Source of the DNA: Candidatus Leptofilum proximum
Lineage (GTDB): Bacteria; Chloroflexota; Anaerolineae; Promineifilales; Promineifilaceae
Direction: 5' to 3'
Assembly (NCBI GenBank): GCA_016710325.1
Contig: JADJXK010000002.1
Coordinates: 496,001 to 560,000, forward strand
Length of the DNA: 64,000 bases
The position numbers and the translations under genes were made by a program. How positions within the stretch are numbered: the stretch's first letter is position 1; each line of letters opens with the position of its first letter. Below, one piece after another: positions 1-8,881 of the stretch. The notes beneath the pieces are model-generated. The model was not told where the DNA came from. It did no database searches and saw only the letters and a list, made by a program, of their open reading frames with translations.

Positions 1-935
1 CGAAACGGCAGCACAAACACCTTGGCTCCGGCCAGGTACGGCTCCACTCGCTCCACCCAACCAGTCAGCGTGATGCCCGGTTCATTTTTCAACCGATCCA
101 GACGGACGTGCGGTTTTTGCCCAACGATTGTGAAGGTGGTAGACGGCCGTTCCCGCCGCACCATCGGCCACACTTCATCCACGAACCAGAGCACCGCATC
201 CACGTTGGGCCGGTAATCCATCTTGCCGCTGAAGACGATGTCGCTGGGGATCACCTCTGCCTCTTCCAGCTGGAACTGCGGCACGTCCAGGCTGTTGGGG
301 ATGACGGTGATGGGAGTACGGCCGTTGGTCAGCTGCTCTAAATGAACTTTGTCGGGGTGGGAAACGGCCGTCACCCAATCCGCCTGCTGGCACACCCAGC
401 GCTCAAACCGGCGCAGCCGCCGAACCTGCGCCGCCGAGTAGGCGGCCGCCACCCAGCGGAGCGGCTGGCGCAAATCGGTGAGGAAGTTGCGCCGCTGCAG
501 TTCCGTCTCGGCGTTGTGGTCATCAAACACAATTTTGCTGCGCGGGCTGCCGTGGCGGATCACCGGCAGGTAGCGTGCCAGCTCAATCCCCTCAATCTGC
601 ACGATGTCGTAGCTAACGGCCTGCAGCATTTGCAGCAGCCGGACGTTAAACGCCGGGCTGAACAGCCGGTGAGCCATGTCTGGCCGCCGCGTGGCCAGCA
701 GCTGGTACAGCCGCTTACCCATCGTGCGCTGCGGCACAGGCACCGTCTCGATGCGCTGGCACAGCCCAGCCAGCGGCGCAATCTGGTCCGCCGCCATGGA
801 CTGCCCCAGCTCCAAAAAGCTCAGCAAGGACACCTCGCAAGCCTGCGCCAGGCCGCGAATGATGTGGAAATTGCGCAGGCTGGTCCCCTGGTGTGGCGGA
901 TATGGCAGTTGTGGCGTCAGCAGTAAAACTTTCAT
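1..935 (-). CDS. Glycosyltransferase family 4 protein (3' end outside window)
   Basis: Partial gene starting at ATG 933-935 and running off the left edge; 311 codons are visible. The N-terminus (MKVLLLTPQLPYPPHQGTS) is the standard opening of GT-B fold glycosyltransferases: a nucleotide-free Rossmann strand followed by a glycine-containing loop. Further on are a typical VFDDHNAE stretch, the VTAVSHPDK segment, and a second-domain start (VFSGKMDYRPNVDAVLWFV) where nucleotide-sugar binding is expected. It probably transfers a sugar from a nucleotide donor in cell-surface glycan assembly. It lies 73 bp downstream of, and on the same strand as, another GT4 gene. The acceptor sugar cannot be told from sequence. 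Confidence 0.85.
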   Translation of the reverse strand, partial: MKVLLLTPQLPYPPHQGTSLRNFHIIRGLAQACEVSLLSFLELGQSMAADQIAPLAGLCQRIETVPVPQRTMGKRLYQLLATRRPDMAHRLFSPAFNVRLLQMLQAVSYDIVQIEGIELARYLPVIRHGSPRSKIVFDDHNAETELQRRNFLTDLRQPLRWVAAAYSAAQVRRLRRFERWVCQQADWVTAVSHPDKVHLEQLTNGRTPITVIPNSLDVPQFQLEEAEVIPSDIVFSGKMDYRPNVDAVLWFVDEVWPMVRRERPSTTFTIVGQKPHVRLDRLKNEPGITLTGWVERVEPYLAGAKVFVLPF

Positions 936-949
936 AGCGGATTTCAACC

Positions 950-1006
950 GCAGAGACGCAGAGGACACAGAGTTTTTATTATTCTCCGCGCGCTCCGCGT
1001 CTCTGC
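950..1006. repeat. Intergenic inverted repeat (CGCAGAG family)
   Basis: Arms gcagagacgc (950-959) and gcgtctctgc (997-1006) flank an AT-rich loop between two glycosyltransferase genes. Related to the CACAGAGG hairpin at 3667-3726. Confidence 0.75.
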
Positions 1007-1008
1007 AG

Positions 1009-2121
1009 TTAAATAACAGATTTATAAATTTGCAGCGTCATTTGGGCCGCTTTTTGCCAGGTGAAGGTTTTCGCCTGGGCGTGGCCGCGTTCAATCATCG
1101 TCTGGCGCAGGGCGGAATCGGTGAGGACGCGGCGCAGGGCGTCGGTCCAGACGGCCTCGTCATCCAGCGGCAGCTGCAAGCCCGCCTCACCCGCCACTTC
1201 GGGCAGCGACCCGCGGTTGCTGACGATAACCGGACAGCCGCAGTGCATCGCTTCCAACGCGGGCAGGCCAAAGCCTTCGTAGTGCGAGGGCGTCACCAGC
1301 ACCCCGGCGGCGTGGTAAAGATGGGCCAGCTGCTCGTCAAAGATGCCGGTCTGATGGCGCACCTTCTCGTGCAGGCCCAGCTCATCAATCGTGGTAAACA
1401 CCTCTTCAAACAGCCAGCCCTTGCCGCCAACCAAAACCAGCGGCACGTCAATTTCACCTTGCTTCAACAGTTCATCGTAGGCGCGGATGAGAAAAGGCAG
1501 GTTTTTACGCGGTTCCAGCGTGCCTACAAAGAGGATGAAGTCGCGGGGCAGGTTGTGTTTTTGCAAGGTGGCTGATACGGCCGTCCCGCCATACCCCTTC
1601 TCATACAACGGATTGGCCGCCAGGTGCACCGTCGTGATCTTCTCCGGCGGTACACGCAGCTGCTCGATCAAATCATGCCGCGTGGCGTGGCTGTCTGCCG
1701 AGATGTGATCGGCCGTTTGCACCGCCCACTCAATCTGGTCCGCATAATACGCCATGCTGTTCCGCGTGAGGAACTGCGGATAAAAAATGAAGTTTAAATC
1801 GTGCACGGTGATCACTTTGCGCCGTGCGCCCCACTGCGGCGGGATAAAATCGGGGCTGTGTAGCACGTCCAGGCGGTGCGGCAGCAGCTCCAGCCCCAGC
1901 GCCAACCGTTCCAGCTGGTGATGGCTGGGCGTGCGCACGTTTTTACGCTGGAAATTGGAGGCAGCCGGTGGGGTGTGGGAACGGCCGTCGCGCCCCAAAT
2001 GAAACAGTGAATATTGGTTCTCCGTATCCAACGCTGCCAGCGCGGGCAGCAGGTGCAAAATGTACTGGCTAATGCCCCCCATCTGGTAAAACGGCAGGCG
2101 AACGTCAATTCCGATATGCAT
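1009..2121 (-). CDS. Glycosyltransferase family 4 protein
   Basis: Complete GT-B glycosyltransferase of 370 residues. I take ATG 2119-2121 (MHIGIDVRLP) as start; an open extension upstream is encoded by intergenic repeats and is unlikely to be translated. The N-terminal domain has the GGISQYILHLLPAL loop and a VHDLNFIFYP segment; the C-terminal domain begins ILFVGTLEPRKNL, followed by the GT4 signature PSHYEGFGLPALEAMHCGCPVI, whose Glu residues contact the nucleotide sugar. It is likely cytosolic or membrane-associated and adds sugar, possibly mannose or rhamnose, to a surface polymer. The pair with the neighbouring GT4 gene suggests one polysaccharide pathway. Confidence 0.9.
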   Translation of the reverse strand: MHIGIDVRLPFYQMGGISQYILHLLPALAALDTENQYSLFHLGRDGRSHTPPAASNFQRKNVRTPSHHQLERLALGLELLPHRLDVLHSPDFIPPQWGARRKVITVHDLNFIFYPQFLTRNSMAYYADQIEWAVQTADHISADSHATRHDLIEQLRVPPEKITTVHLAANPLYEKGYGGTAVSATLQKHNLPRDFILFVGTLEPRKNLPFLIRAYDELLKQGEIDVPLVLVGGKGWLFEEVFTTIDELGLHEKVRHQTGIFDEQLAHLYHAAGVLVTPSHYEGFGLPALEAMHCGCPVIVSNRGSLPEVAGEAGLQLPLDDEAVWTDALRRVLTDSALRQTMIERGHAQAKTFTWQKAAQMTLQIYKSVI

Positions 2122-2160
2122 GGCGGGATTATACAGGGGTTGGGTGGGAAGAAGTAGGCG

Positions 2161-2247
2161 GGGGAGTGACAGGGTGACAGGGTGACAAGGTGAAGGGGTG
2201 AAGGGGTGAGTTAACTTTTTACGTTTCACTCTTCACGTTTCACTCCC
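2161..2247. repeat. Short tandem repeats (GTGACAGG / GTGAAGGG) and CGTTTCAC copies
   Basis: A run of GTGACAGG units grades into GTGAAGGG units, followed by ACGTTTCACTCTTCACGTTTCAC. The same GTGAAGGGGTGA string recurs at 15342-15363 and CGTTTCAC units recur at 55810-55853 and 60406-60462. These fill the gap upstream of a GT4 gene. Confidence 0.7.
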
Positions 2248-2336
2248 ATTACTGAATCCTAAACAACCTGACGCCTTACTCGCCCACTTTCTTTGCCCAA
2301 GTTATAATGATTTGCATGCACGTAGATAAAATCTAC

Positions 2337-2376
2337 AAGCACAATCTGTGTTAATCTGCGTAATCTGTGGATAAAT
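2337..2376. repeat. Intergenic repeat, ATCTGTG family
   Basis: Repeated AATCTGTG/TAATCTG units just upstream of the coiled-coil gene. Same family as 13646-13676, 27638-27705, 55756-55784 and 57150-57175. A TATAAT box at 2303-2308 precedes it and is a possible promoter for the next gene, with no clear -35 box. Confidence 0.7.
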
Positions 2377-2400
2377 AAATAGAAATCCAGGAGAACAACT

Positions 2401-3660
2401 ATGGCAAACAACGGCAACCCTGCGGCGACAGATCAGGCCATCAAAGACCTGCAAAGCCGGCTCGATTGGCTGGATGAAGAGCGTCGCAAGCAAACGCGCA
2501 AAATTACGGAACTGGAACAAAAGCTGGTTTTGCAGGAGCGCGAGATTGCCGGGCGCGAGCAGCGCATTCAGGATTTGGAGCGGCAGCTTTCCGGCACCCA
2601 GGCGCAAATCGGCCGTATTCCCAAGGTCGATCTCCAGCTGGCCCAGTTTAAAGACGAAATTGTGCAGATGATCGAGCAGTACGACCAGCGGCGCATCCAG
2701 TCGGAGGCGGAAATGGACCGGCTGCGGCGCGTGGAACAAGAATCCAGCACCAGGGAACTGGCTGAACTGCGCAAAGACATCAGCCAGGTGCCCAAGCTGC
2801 AGAACGACATGGAGCTGCGCGTGGCGGAAGAATCTCGTCTGGCCAATCTGATCGGGCAGCAAAAAACCCAATTGGACAACCTGCGCAGCCGGTTGGAAAC
2901 CTGGGATAGCAATTTTGCCTTCCTGGAAGAAAAAGAGAAACACAACAACCGCAATATTTCTGAGGTGCAAACGGCCGTTGTCGAAATCAACAAGCGTTGG
3001 GAGCACATCTACAGCCGCCTGGACACCTCCAACAGCGCCATCCTGCGCCTGGAATCCAGCCTCTCTGGCATTACCGAAAAGCAAAACCAGGTCCAGGAAA
3101 GCACCAAAAACTGGATGGAGCAAATACAGATCGGTGAGTACGAGCGCAACCAGCGGCTGGAAGGATGGCGGCGTTTGTTGGAAGAACAGGAAGACAACAT
3201 CGAGCGCTTCAACAAAGAGTTTGTCAAATTCTCCGACATGTACAAAGAGGCCCGGATGGCCGTGCAAACCCTCAGCGGCTGGCAGGAAGAGATCGAAAAG
3301 CAGCAGCGTGAAGCTACCGAGATTCTGCGCGTGGAAACCAGCCGTATGCAGTCGCGCTGGGACGACTTCCGCCACGAAAACGATAAGCGCTGGAAAAGCC
3401 AGGCTGTAGATTCCGAACAGCGCTGGAACACCGTCAACCGCCACGAGCGGGAAATCCGCGAAATGATCGACCTGATTGATGAGAAGATCGCCAAGCTGGA
3501 GCAGGAAAAAGATTTGCTCTGGCGCGTACAAACCGCCCAGGCCGATGCCCTCAAGACCTTCCCCCGCATCTGGCTGGAAGAAGTCGAGAAGGCCATCCAG
3601 CAAAACCCCAACCGCCGCCGCCAGCCTGCGCTGGTGCCCGTGCGCGAAGAGTTTGATTAA
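2401..3660 (+). CDS. Long coiled-coil protein of unknown function
   Basis: The 419-residue product is almost wholly charged and heptad-patterned (Glu, Lys, Arg, Gln and Leu-rich) from about residue 10 to 395, with no signal peptide or membrane segment. It should be a long cytoplasmic alpha-helical coiled coil. Trp residues recur at regular intervals in the second half (NKRWEHIYSRL, QSRWDDFRHENDKRW, SEQRWNTV), suggesting internal repetition. The start at 2401 is supported by AGGAG seven bases upstream. It is followed by a strong hairpin (3667-3726) and then selB. I do not recognise a named family; a structural or scaffold role is a guess. Confidence 0.8.
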   Translation: MANNGNPAATDQAIKDLQSRLDWLDEERRKQTRKITELEQKLVLQEREIAGREQRIQDLERQLSGTQAQIGRIPKVDLQLAQFKDEIVQMIEQYDQRRIQSEAEMDRLRRVEQESSTRELAELRKDISQVPKLQNDMELRVAEESRLANLIGQQKTQLDNLRSRLETWDSNFAFLEEKEKHNNRNISEVQTAVVEINKRWEHIYSRLDTSNSAILRLESSLSGITEKQNQVQESTKNWMEQIQIGEYERNQRLEGWRRLLEEQEDNIERFNKEFVKFSDMYKEARMAVQTLSGWQEEIEKQQREATEILRVETSRMQSRWDDFRHENDKRWKSQAVDSEQRWNTVNRHEREIREMIDLIDEKIAKLEQEKDLLWRVQTAQADALKTFPRIWLEEVEKAIQQNPNRRRQPALVPVREEFD

Positions 3661-3666
3661 ATTTTT

Positions 3667-3726
3667 GCCACAGAGGGCACAGAGGATTTAGAGAGTTTTC
3701 TCTTTTACCTCTGTGCCCTCTGTGGC
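3667..3726. terminator. Perfect 19-bp hairpin between coiled-coil gene and selB
   Basis: Arms of 19 bp (3667-3685 and 3708-3726; gccacagagggcacagagg and complement) match perfectly. There is no following T run, so it may be a repeat element acting as a transcript end or mRNA stabiliser rather than a classical intrinsic terminator. It belongs to the CACAGAGG repeat family. Confidence 0.6.
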
Positions 3727-3746
3727 CAATCCCAAATAGTTTCCAG

Positions 3747-5624
3747 ATGTATGTAATTGGCACCGCCGGGCACGTAGACCACGGCAAATCCACCCTTGTA
3801 GAAGCCCTTACCGGCATTGATCCCGACCGTTTAGCAGAAGAAAAAGCGCGTGAAATGACCATCGACCTGGGTTTTGCCTGGCTCCAGCTGGGCGATAGCG
3901 AAACCCATGCCGAAGTGGGTGTGGTGGACGTGCCGGGGCACCGCGACTTCATCGAAAACATGCTGGCCGGTGTGGGCGGCATCGACGTGGCCCTGTTTGT
4001 TGTGGCGGCAGACGAGGGCGTGATGCCGCAAACGCGGGAGCACCTGGCCATTTTGGACCTGTTGGAAGTGCGCGGCGGCGTAGTGGCCCTCACCAAAACT
4101 GACCTGGTGGTGGATGACCCGGACTGGCTGGAGCTGGTGACGCTGGACCTGGGCGAAGTGTTGCAAGGCACCGCCCTGGCCGACGCGCCCATCATTCCCG
4201 TTTCGGCCAAATCCGGGGCAGGCCTCGCCGAGCTCAAGCAGGTGCTGTGGCAAAAATTAGCCGCCTCGCCACCCCGGCCAGACAACGGCCGTCCCCGCCT
4301 ACCCATCGACCGCATTTTCACCCTGTCCGGCTTTGGCACGGTGGTGACGGGGACTTTGGTTGACGGCCGTTTCCACCTCGGCGACACGGTAGAAATCCAG
4401 CCAACCGGGCTGAAGGGGCGCATTCGCGGCCTGCAAACCCACAAAACCAAGCTGGAAGTGGCCCGCCCCGGCAGCCGCGTGGCCATCAACCTGACCGGCA
4501 TCGACAAAGATGATTTGGCGCGGGGGCACATCGTGGCTGCACCGGGCGTCATTGGCCAGACGATTTTGTTCGACGCCGCCTACCGCCATTTGCCCGACGC
4601 CACCAAGCCGCTGAAGCACAACAGCACCGTCAAGCTGTTTGTTGGCGCGGCGGAACTGCTGGCGCGGGTGCGCGTTTTGGGCAGCGAGCGCATCGAGCCA
4701 GGACAAACCGGCTGGCTGCAATTGGCCGCTGCCGAACCGGTGGCCGTGACGCGGGGGGATCGTTTTATTTTAAGACGACCGTCTCCCGGCGAAACCATTG
4801 GCGGCGGGCGGGTGCTGGACCCGCATCCGGGCCGCCAACATCGCCGCTTCCGACCAGACACGGTGGCGCGGCTCAAAACCCTGTCACAGGGCACACCCGC
4901 CGAGCTGCTGCTGCAAACGCTGCGCCGCCTGGAACCAACGTCGGAGCAAAATTTGCGGCAAACGGTGGGGCTGGATGGGGAAACGGCCGTATCCGCCCTG
5001 GCCGAACTCGAAGCCAGCGGGCAGGTGGTGCGGCTGGAACAGCAGCTCATCTCCCAGGCGGGCTGGCAGACCCTGGTAAGCCAGCTTACCCAGCTGGTGA
5101 CTGACTTTCACAAAAGCTACCCGCTGCGGCTGGGCATTTCGCGCGAGGAGCTACGCAGCCGGTTGAAGTTAAAAGCGGCCGTATTTAATCCGCTGATGGC
5201 CCAGGCCGCCGCGGAAAATCTGCTCATCGAGGCAGGTGCTTTGGTACACGCGCCGGGGCACGAGGTGCGTTTTTCGCCGCAGCAGCAGGGCAAAATTGAT
5301 GCGCTGCTGCGCGAGTTCAGCCAGTTGGGTATTAATTCGCCCAGCGTGAAGGAGAGTAAAACGGCCGTGGGCGAAGACGTTTATTTTGCCCTGGTTGATC
5401 TGGGCCAGCTGCGCCCCATCTCGGCCGACGTCGTGTACGACCAGGCCACCTACGACCGGCTCATCAAGCGGCTGATGGCTGAGCTGGAAGCCAAAGGCAG
5501 CCTCAACGCCGCTGGCGTGCGTGATTTGCTGGACACCAGCCGCAAATACGCCATCGGCCTGCTGGAGCACCTGGACGAACGCCGCCTCACCCGCCGCGTG
5601 GGCGACGACCGGGTTCGGTTTTAA
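3747..5624 (+). CDS. selB: Selenocysteine-specific elongation factor SelB
   Basis: SelB is the GTPase that brings selenocysteinyl-tRNA to UGA codons marked by a SECIS hairpin. The 625-residue length is typical. G-domain motifs are GHVDHGKS (8-15), DVPGH (61-65) and TKTD (116-119), the last in place of NKxD as is common in SelB. Two beta-barrel domains follow (FTLSGFGTVVTGTL opens domain II), then about 270 residues of winged-helix repeats at the C-terminus, which bind SECIS RNA and separate SelB from EF-Tu. No selA, selD or tRNA-Sec gene lies in the window, so the rest of the Sec machinery must be elsewhere. Confidence 0.95.
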   Translation: MYVIGTAGHVDHGKSTLVEALTGIDPDRLAEEKAREMTIDLGFAWLQLGDSETHAEVGVVDVPGHRDFIENMLAGVGGIDVALFVVAADEGVMPQTREHLAILDLLEVRGGVVALTKTDLVVDDPDWLELVTLDLGEVLQGTALADAPIIPVSAKSGAGLAELKQVLWQKLAASPPRPDNGRPRLPIDRIFTLSGFGTVVTGTLVDGRFHLGDTVEIQPTGLKGRIRGLQTHKTKLEVARPGSRVAINLTGIDKDDLARGHIVAAPGVIGQTILFDAAYRHLPDATKPLKHNSTVKLFVGAAELLARVRVLGSERIEPGQTGWLQLAAAEPVAVTRGDRFILRRPSPGETIGGGRVLDPHPGRQHRRFRPDTVARLKTLSQGTPAELLLQTLRRLEPTSEQNLRQTVGLDGETAVSALAELEASGQVVRLEQQLISQAGWQTLVSQLTQLVTDFHKSYPLRLGISREELRSRLKLKAAVFNPLMAQAAAENLLIEAGALVHAPGHEVRFSPQQQGKIDALLREFSQLGINSPSVKESKTAVGEDVYFALVDLGQLRPISADVVYDQATYDRLIKRLMAELEAKGSLNAAGVRDLLDTSRKYAIGLLEHLDERRLTRRVGDDRVRF

Positions 5625-5658
5625 GCACGGTTTTTGGGATTGGCAAACAATCCGAAAT

Positions 5659-5801
5659 TGTCATTCTGAGCGAGGAGCTGACACTGTCAGCCAGAATCCC
5701 TCTAAACTTCGCCTGATGGAACCTTTCGCGCAGGGCAAGGTGTGCAACGCCGAGCGGCCGTAGGGATTCTTAATTACGCTGCGCTCCATTCAGAATGACA
5801 A
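5659..5801. repeat. MITE-like element with GTCATTCTGA terminal inverted repeats
   Basis: GTCATTCTGA at 5660-5669 is matched by TCAGAATGAC at 5790-5799. Between them are the GGATTC-type internal arms (CAGAATCCCTCT near 5691, TAGGGATTCTTA near 5761). The roughly 140-bp element encodes nothing and fills the gap between selB and the reductase gene. It looks like a miniature non-autonomous element. Confidence 0.65.
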
Positions 5802-5831
5802 AACAACATCACAAAACAAACTGGAGAAAAC

Positions 5832-6767
<936 letters not shown>

Positions 6768-6800
6768 CCAGACAGTTCAGAATCTGAAAAGCAAGGTGAG

Positions 6801-7556
6801 ATGAAGAATAACCAAAATACAGTATTCTTACTGAAACTATGGATTCCCACTATTATTCTTGGGAGCATCCTTTTGTATGGGCTGTTTGCCATGATTCAAC
6901 GAGGCAATTACATCATTATTCCGGTTATGGCCATAGCTGGAATAATGATTTGGCGAACTTACACCAGTACAACGGCAGAATTCAACAAGTTATTAAAATC
7001 AAGTTCCCCGCAGCCGTTAATTGATTTCTATGATAAGAAATTTGGCAAGGCGAAAATTCCCCACAAGGACGCTCACTTAGTGTTCTCCAAGGCATTTGCC
7101 TATACCTTGTACGGTTACTTTGATTCTGCAAAAGCCGAGGCAGGTAAAATCCAATGGGACCAAAAGCCGCCGTTTTTTCAAGCACAACATACATATCTTC
7201 TTGCTTTATGGGCATACTTGGAAAATCATGATTTTCAGCATGGCGCTAATCTGGCGAAAGAGGCACGACGGTTAGCGGATATTTCTAAATCGTTCCCTGG
7301 TGCAAAAGCCTCGTTGAATGCTTATGACACAGTTATGGATATTGGCGAGCTTCTAAGTGGGAATTCCAATCCGAGCACATTTGCCAGATTAGAGTCAAAA
7401 ATAAAAGACGCTCCAATCATTATGAAAGTTCTGGCGGCTTGGGGATTAGAAGGTTTCTATATTCAGTCTAGTCAAGCTGAACAAGCAAGGAAAATGCGAG
7501 AAATACTCACTAACTTTGCACCTTACTGCAAGGGGTTATCAAGCATTAGAAATTGA
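6801..7556 (+). CDS. AT-rich hypothetical membrane-anchored protein
   Basis: A 251-residue protein I do not recognise. Two hydrophobic segments (about residues 11-28 and 33-50) form an N-terminal hairpin anchor, followed by a roughly 195-residue soluble part with helix-rich, TPR-like spacing (AFAYTLYGYFDSAKAEAGK, TYLLALWAYLENHDF, GANLAKEARRLA). AAGGTGAG immediately precedes the ATG. Base composition is visibly more AT-rich than the neighbours and there is no ACGGCCGT copy, suggesting recent acquisition. It may be an Anaerolineae-restricted tetratricopeptide-like protein; the function is open. Confidence 0.65.
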   Translation: MKNNQNTVFLLKLWIPTIILGSILLYGLFAMIQRGNYIIIPVMAIAGIMIWRTYTSTTAEFNKLLKSSSPQPLIDFYDKKFGKAKIPHKDAHLVFSKAFAYTLYGYFDSAKAEAGKIQWDQKPPFFQAQHTYLLALWAYLENHDFQHGANLAKEARRLADISKSFPGAKASLNAYDTVMDIGELLSGNSNPSTFARLESKIKDAPIIMKVLAAWGLEGFYIQSSQAEQARKMREILTNFAPYCKGLSSIRN

Positions 7557-7580
7557 CAAATCCCACCTTACTTCAGCAGC

Positions 7581-7830
7581 CTATTCAGAATCCCCACCAT
7601 CCATAAGCCCGTCTGTTCGCCCCAAAACGAGGGTAAACGGCCGTATCAAATCCACACCAGCCCGCACATGCAGCGTCGCAGGCGCATCTGAGGGCACAAA
7701 AACGACAAATCGCTGCTGGTTGCTAAAATTAGCGCATGCCGCGTTTGCGGGGGGCGTGTCGCCCAGGTAGAGACGTTGCAGCGTAATCCCTTCAGGGCTG
7801 TCATCCGCTACCGTGAGGCGCAGGCGAATA
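7581..7830 (-). pseudogene. Truncated C-terminal copy of the 8862-10388 lipoprotein
   Basis: Translation of this stretch (RLRLTVADDSPEGITLQRLYL, then NFSNQQRFVVFVPSDAPATL and LIRPFTLVL) is a close relative of the last roughly 85 residues of the lipoprotein gene at 8862-10388. Nucleotide similarity runs up to position 7830, where the match stops at caggcgaata. At the same point the intact gene continues cggccgt, so the break lies at an ACGGCCGT site. No lipoprotein N-terminus remains. It is a remnant of a tandem duplication whose 5' part was replaced by the neighbouring gene. Confidence 0.8.
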
Positions 7831-7849
7831 TTTGAGGAGGAAAAATCTA

Positions 7850-8881
7850 ATGAGTGAAACAGCACCCACCGAAAATGAATGGAAACAGCTTTACGCAGAG
7901 GCCGAGCAGCTGTTAGCCCTCGCGCCCTGGGAGGAGTTGGAAGAAGACGAAGTTTTTGGAGTGCAGAATCCAGAAACTGGCCAAATCGGTTTTGTGAGCA
8001 TCATGGGCAGCCTGGGAGAGCATCTGTCCATTGCCGTCTATTTGGGCGAGGAAGCTCTGTACAACTTCTGGCTGGTGCATGAACAAGCGGTATCACCCGA
8101 GCGAATTTTAGAAGTTCCGCAGCTGCAAGCCTCATTTGAAGATAGAAATGAATTGACGCGGCAGGATCGGAACCTTATCAAATCTTTGGGCTTAAAATAT
8201 CGGGGGCGGCAAGCCTGGCCTATGTTCCGCAGCTACCGCCCTGGGTTTGTTCCCTGGTATCTAACCGCAGAAGAAGCTCGTTTTCTGACGCTTGTATTGG
8301 CACAAACCAGAAACGTGGTAGAGCGCCTGGACGAGACACCGGACCTGTTGGATCCACCAGATGACATCACCTACCTGGTGCGTATGGCCAACACAGGGAA
8401 AGATGGCGCAGTGACATGGCGAGATCAGATAATACAGGTACCGCCTCCCGTACTCCCTGGGCAGGATATTTTTCTAAGCCGTGAGATGTTTGAAGCTGTC
8501 CGCGACCTTAAGAGCAGCAAGATGATACTTGAGGTTGATTTCTTTTTAACCCCCATGCGTGTGCAGGAGCAGAAGGATGAACGGCCGTATTTTGCCTATA
8601 TGCTGCTGGTGGTGGACCACAACAGCGGCTTTATCTTTGGCTCGGAATCAATGGGGGCAGTGCCCTCTTTTGCAGACATGCTAGCCCAGATACCGCAAGC
8701 CTTCCTGAGTGTTCTGGCAAAAAATAAGATGCGCCCCAGGCAAATCCAGGTGCAAACAGAACGCACCTACACTTACCTGACGACGGTCTGTGATCAATTA
8801 CAGATCAAAATCAGCCCAACGCACTTTTTACCCCTTCTCGAAGAGGCCAAATCAGAGTTTTTTAATTTTCTAGAACGTTAG
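7850..8881 (+). CDS. DUF7309/DUF6930-like hypothetical protein
   Basis: A soluble 343-residue protein. The start at 7850 (MSETAPTENEW) is set by TGAGGAGG at 7833-7840. The N-terminal half (LYAEAEQLLALAPWEEL, VFGVQNPETGQIGFVSIMG, AVYLGEEALYNFW, WPMFRSYRPGFVPWYL) matches my memory of the DUF7309 family often fused to DUF6930; the C-terminal half is DUF6930-like. No catalytic motif is evident. Its last 20 bp overlap the 3' end of the convergent lipoprotein gene, and its 5' end abuts the truncated copy of that gene, so it appears to have been placed inside a duplicated locus. Biochemical role unknown. Confidence 0.75.
   Translation: MSETAPTENEWKQLYAEAEQLLALAPWEELEEDEVFGVQNPETGQIGFVSIMGSLGEHLSIAVYLGEEALYNFWLVHEQAVSPERILEVPQLQASFEDRNELTRQDRNLIKSLGLKYRGRQAWPMFRSYRPGFVPWYLTAEEARFLTLVLAQTRNVVERLDETPDLLDPPDDITYLVRMANTGKDGAVTWRDQIIQVPPPVLPGQDIFLSREMFEAVRDLKSSKMILEVDFFLTPMRVQEQKDERPYFAYMLLVVDHNSGFIFGSESMGAVPSFADMLAQIPQAFLSVLAKNKMRPRQIQVQTERTYTYLTTVCDQLQIKISPTHFLPLLEEAKSEFFNFLER

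Noticed and set aside
2316..2354. A 12-codon frame just after TATAAT, possible leader peptide
   Set aside because: It has no ribosome-binding site and ends inside a repeat; it is more likely chance.
2302..3603. 433-codon open frame antisense to the coiled-coil gene
   Set aside because: It mirrors the codon periodicity of the well-supported plus-strand gene, has no ribosome-binding site and no recognisable domain.
5625..5831. tRNA-Sec gene between selB and the reductase gene
   Set aside because: No acceptor stem or T-loop; the space is explained by a MITE-like element.
7581..7865. A 94-residue complete small gene
   Set aside because: Its N-terminal residues come from the antisense of the ribosome-binding site of the next gene; the rest is the truncated lipoprotein end.
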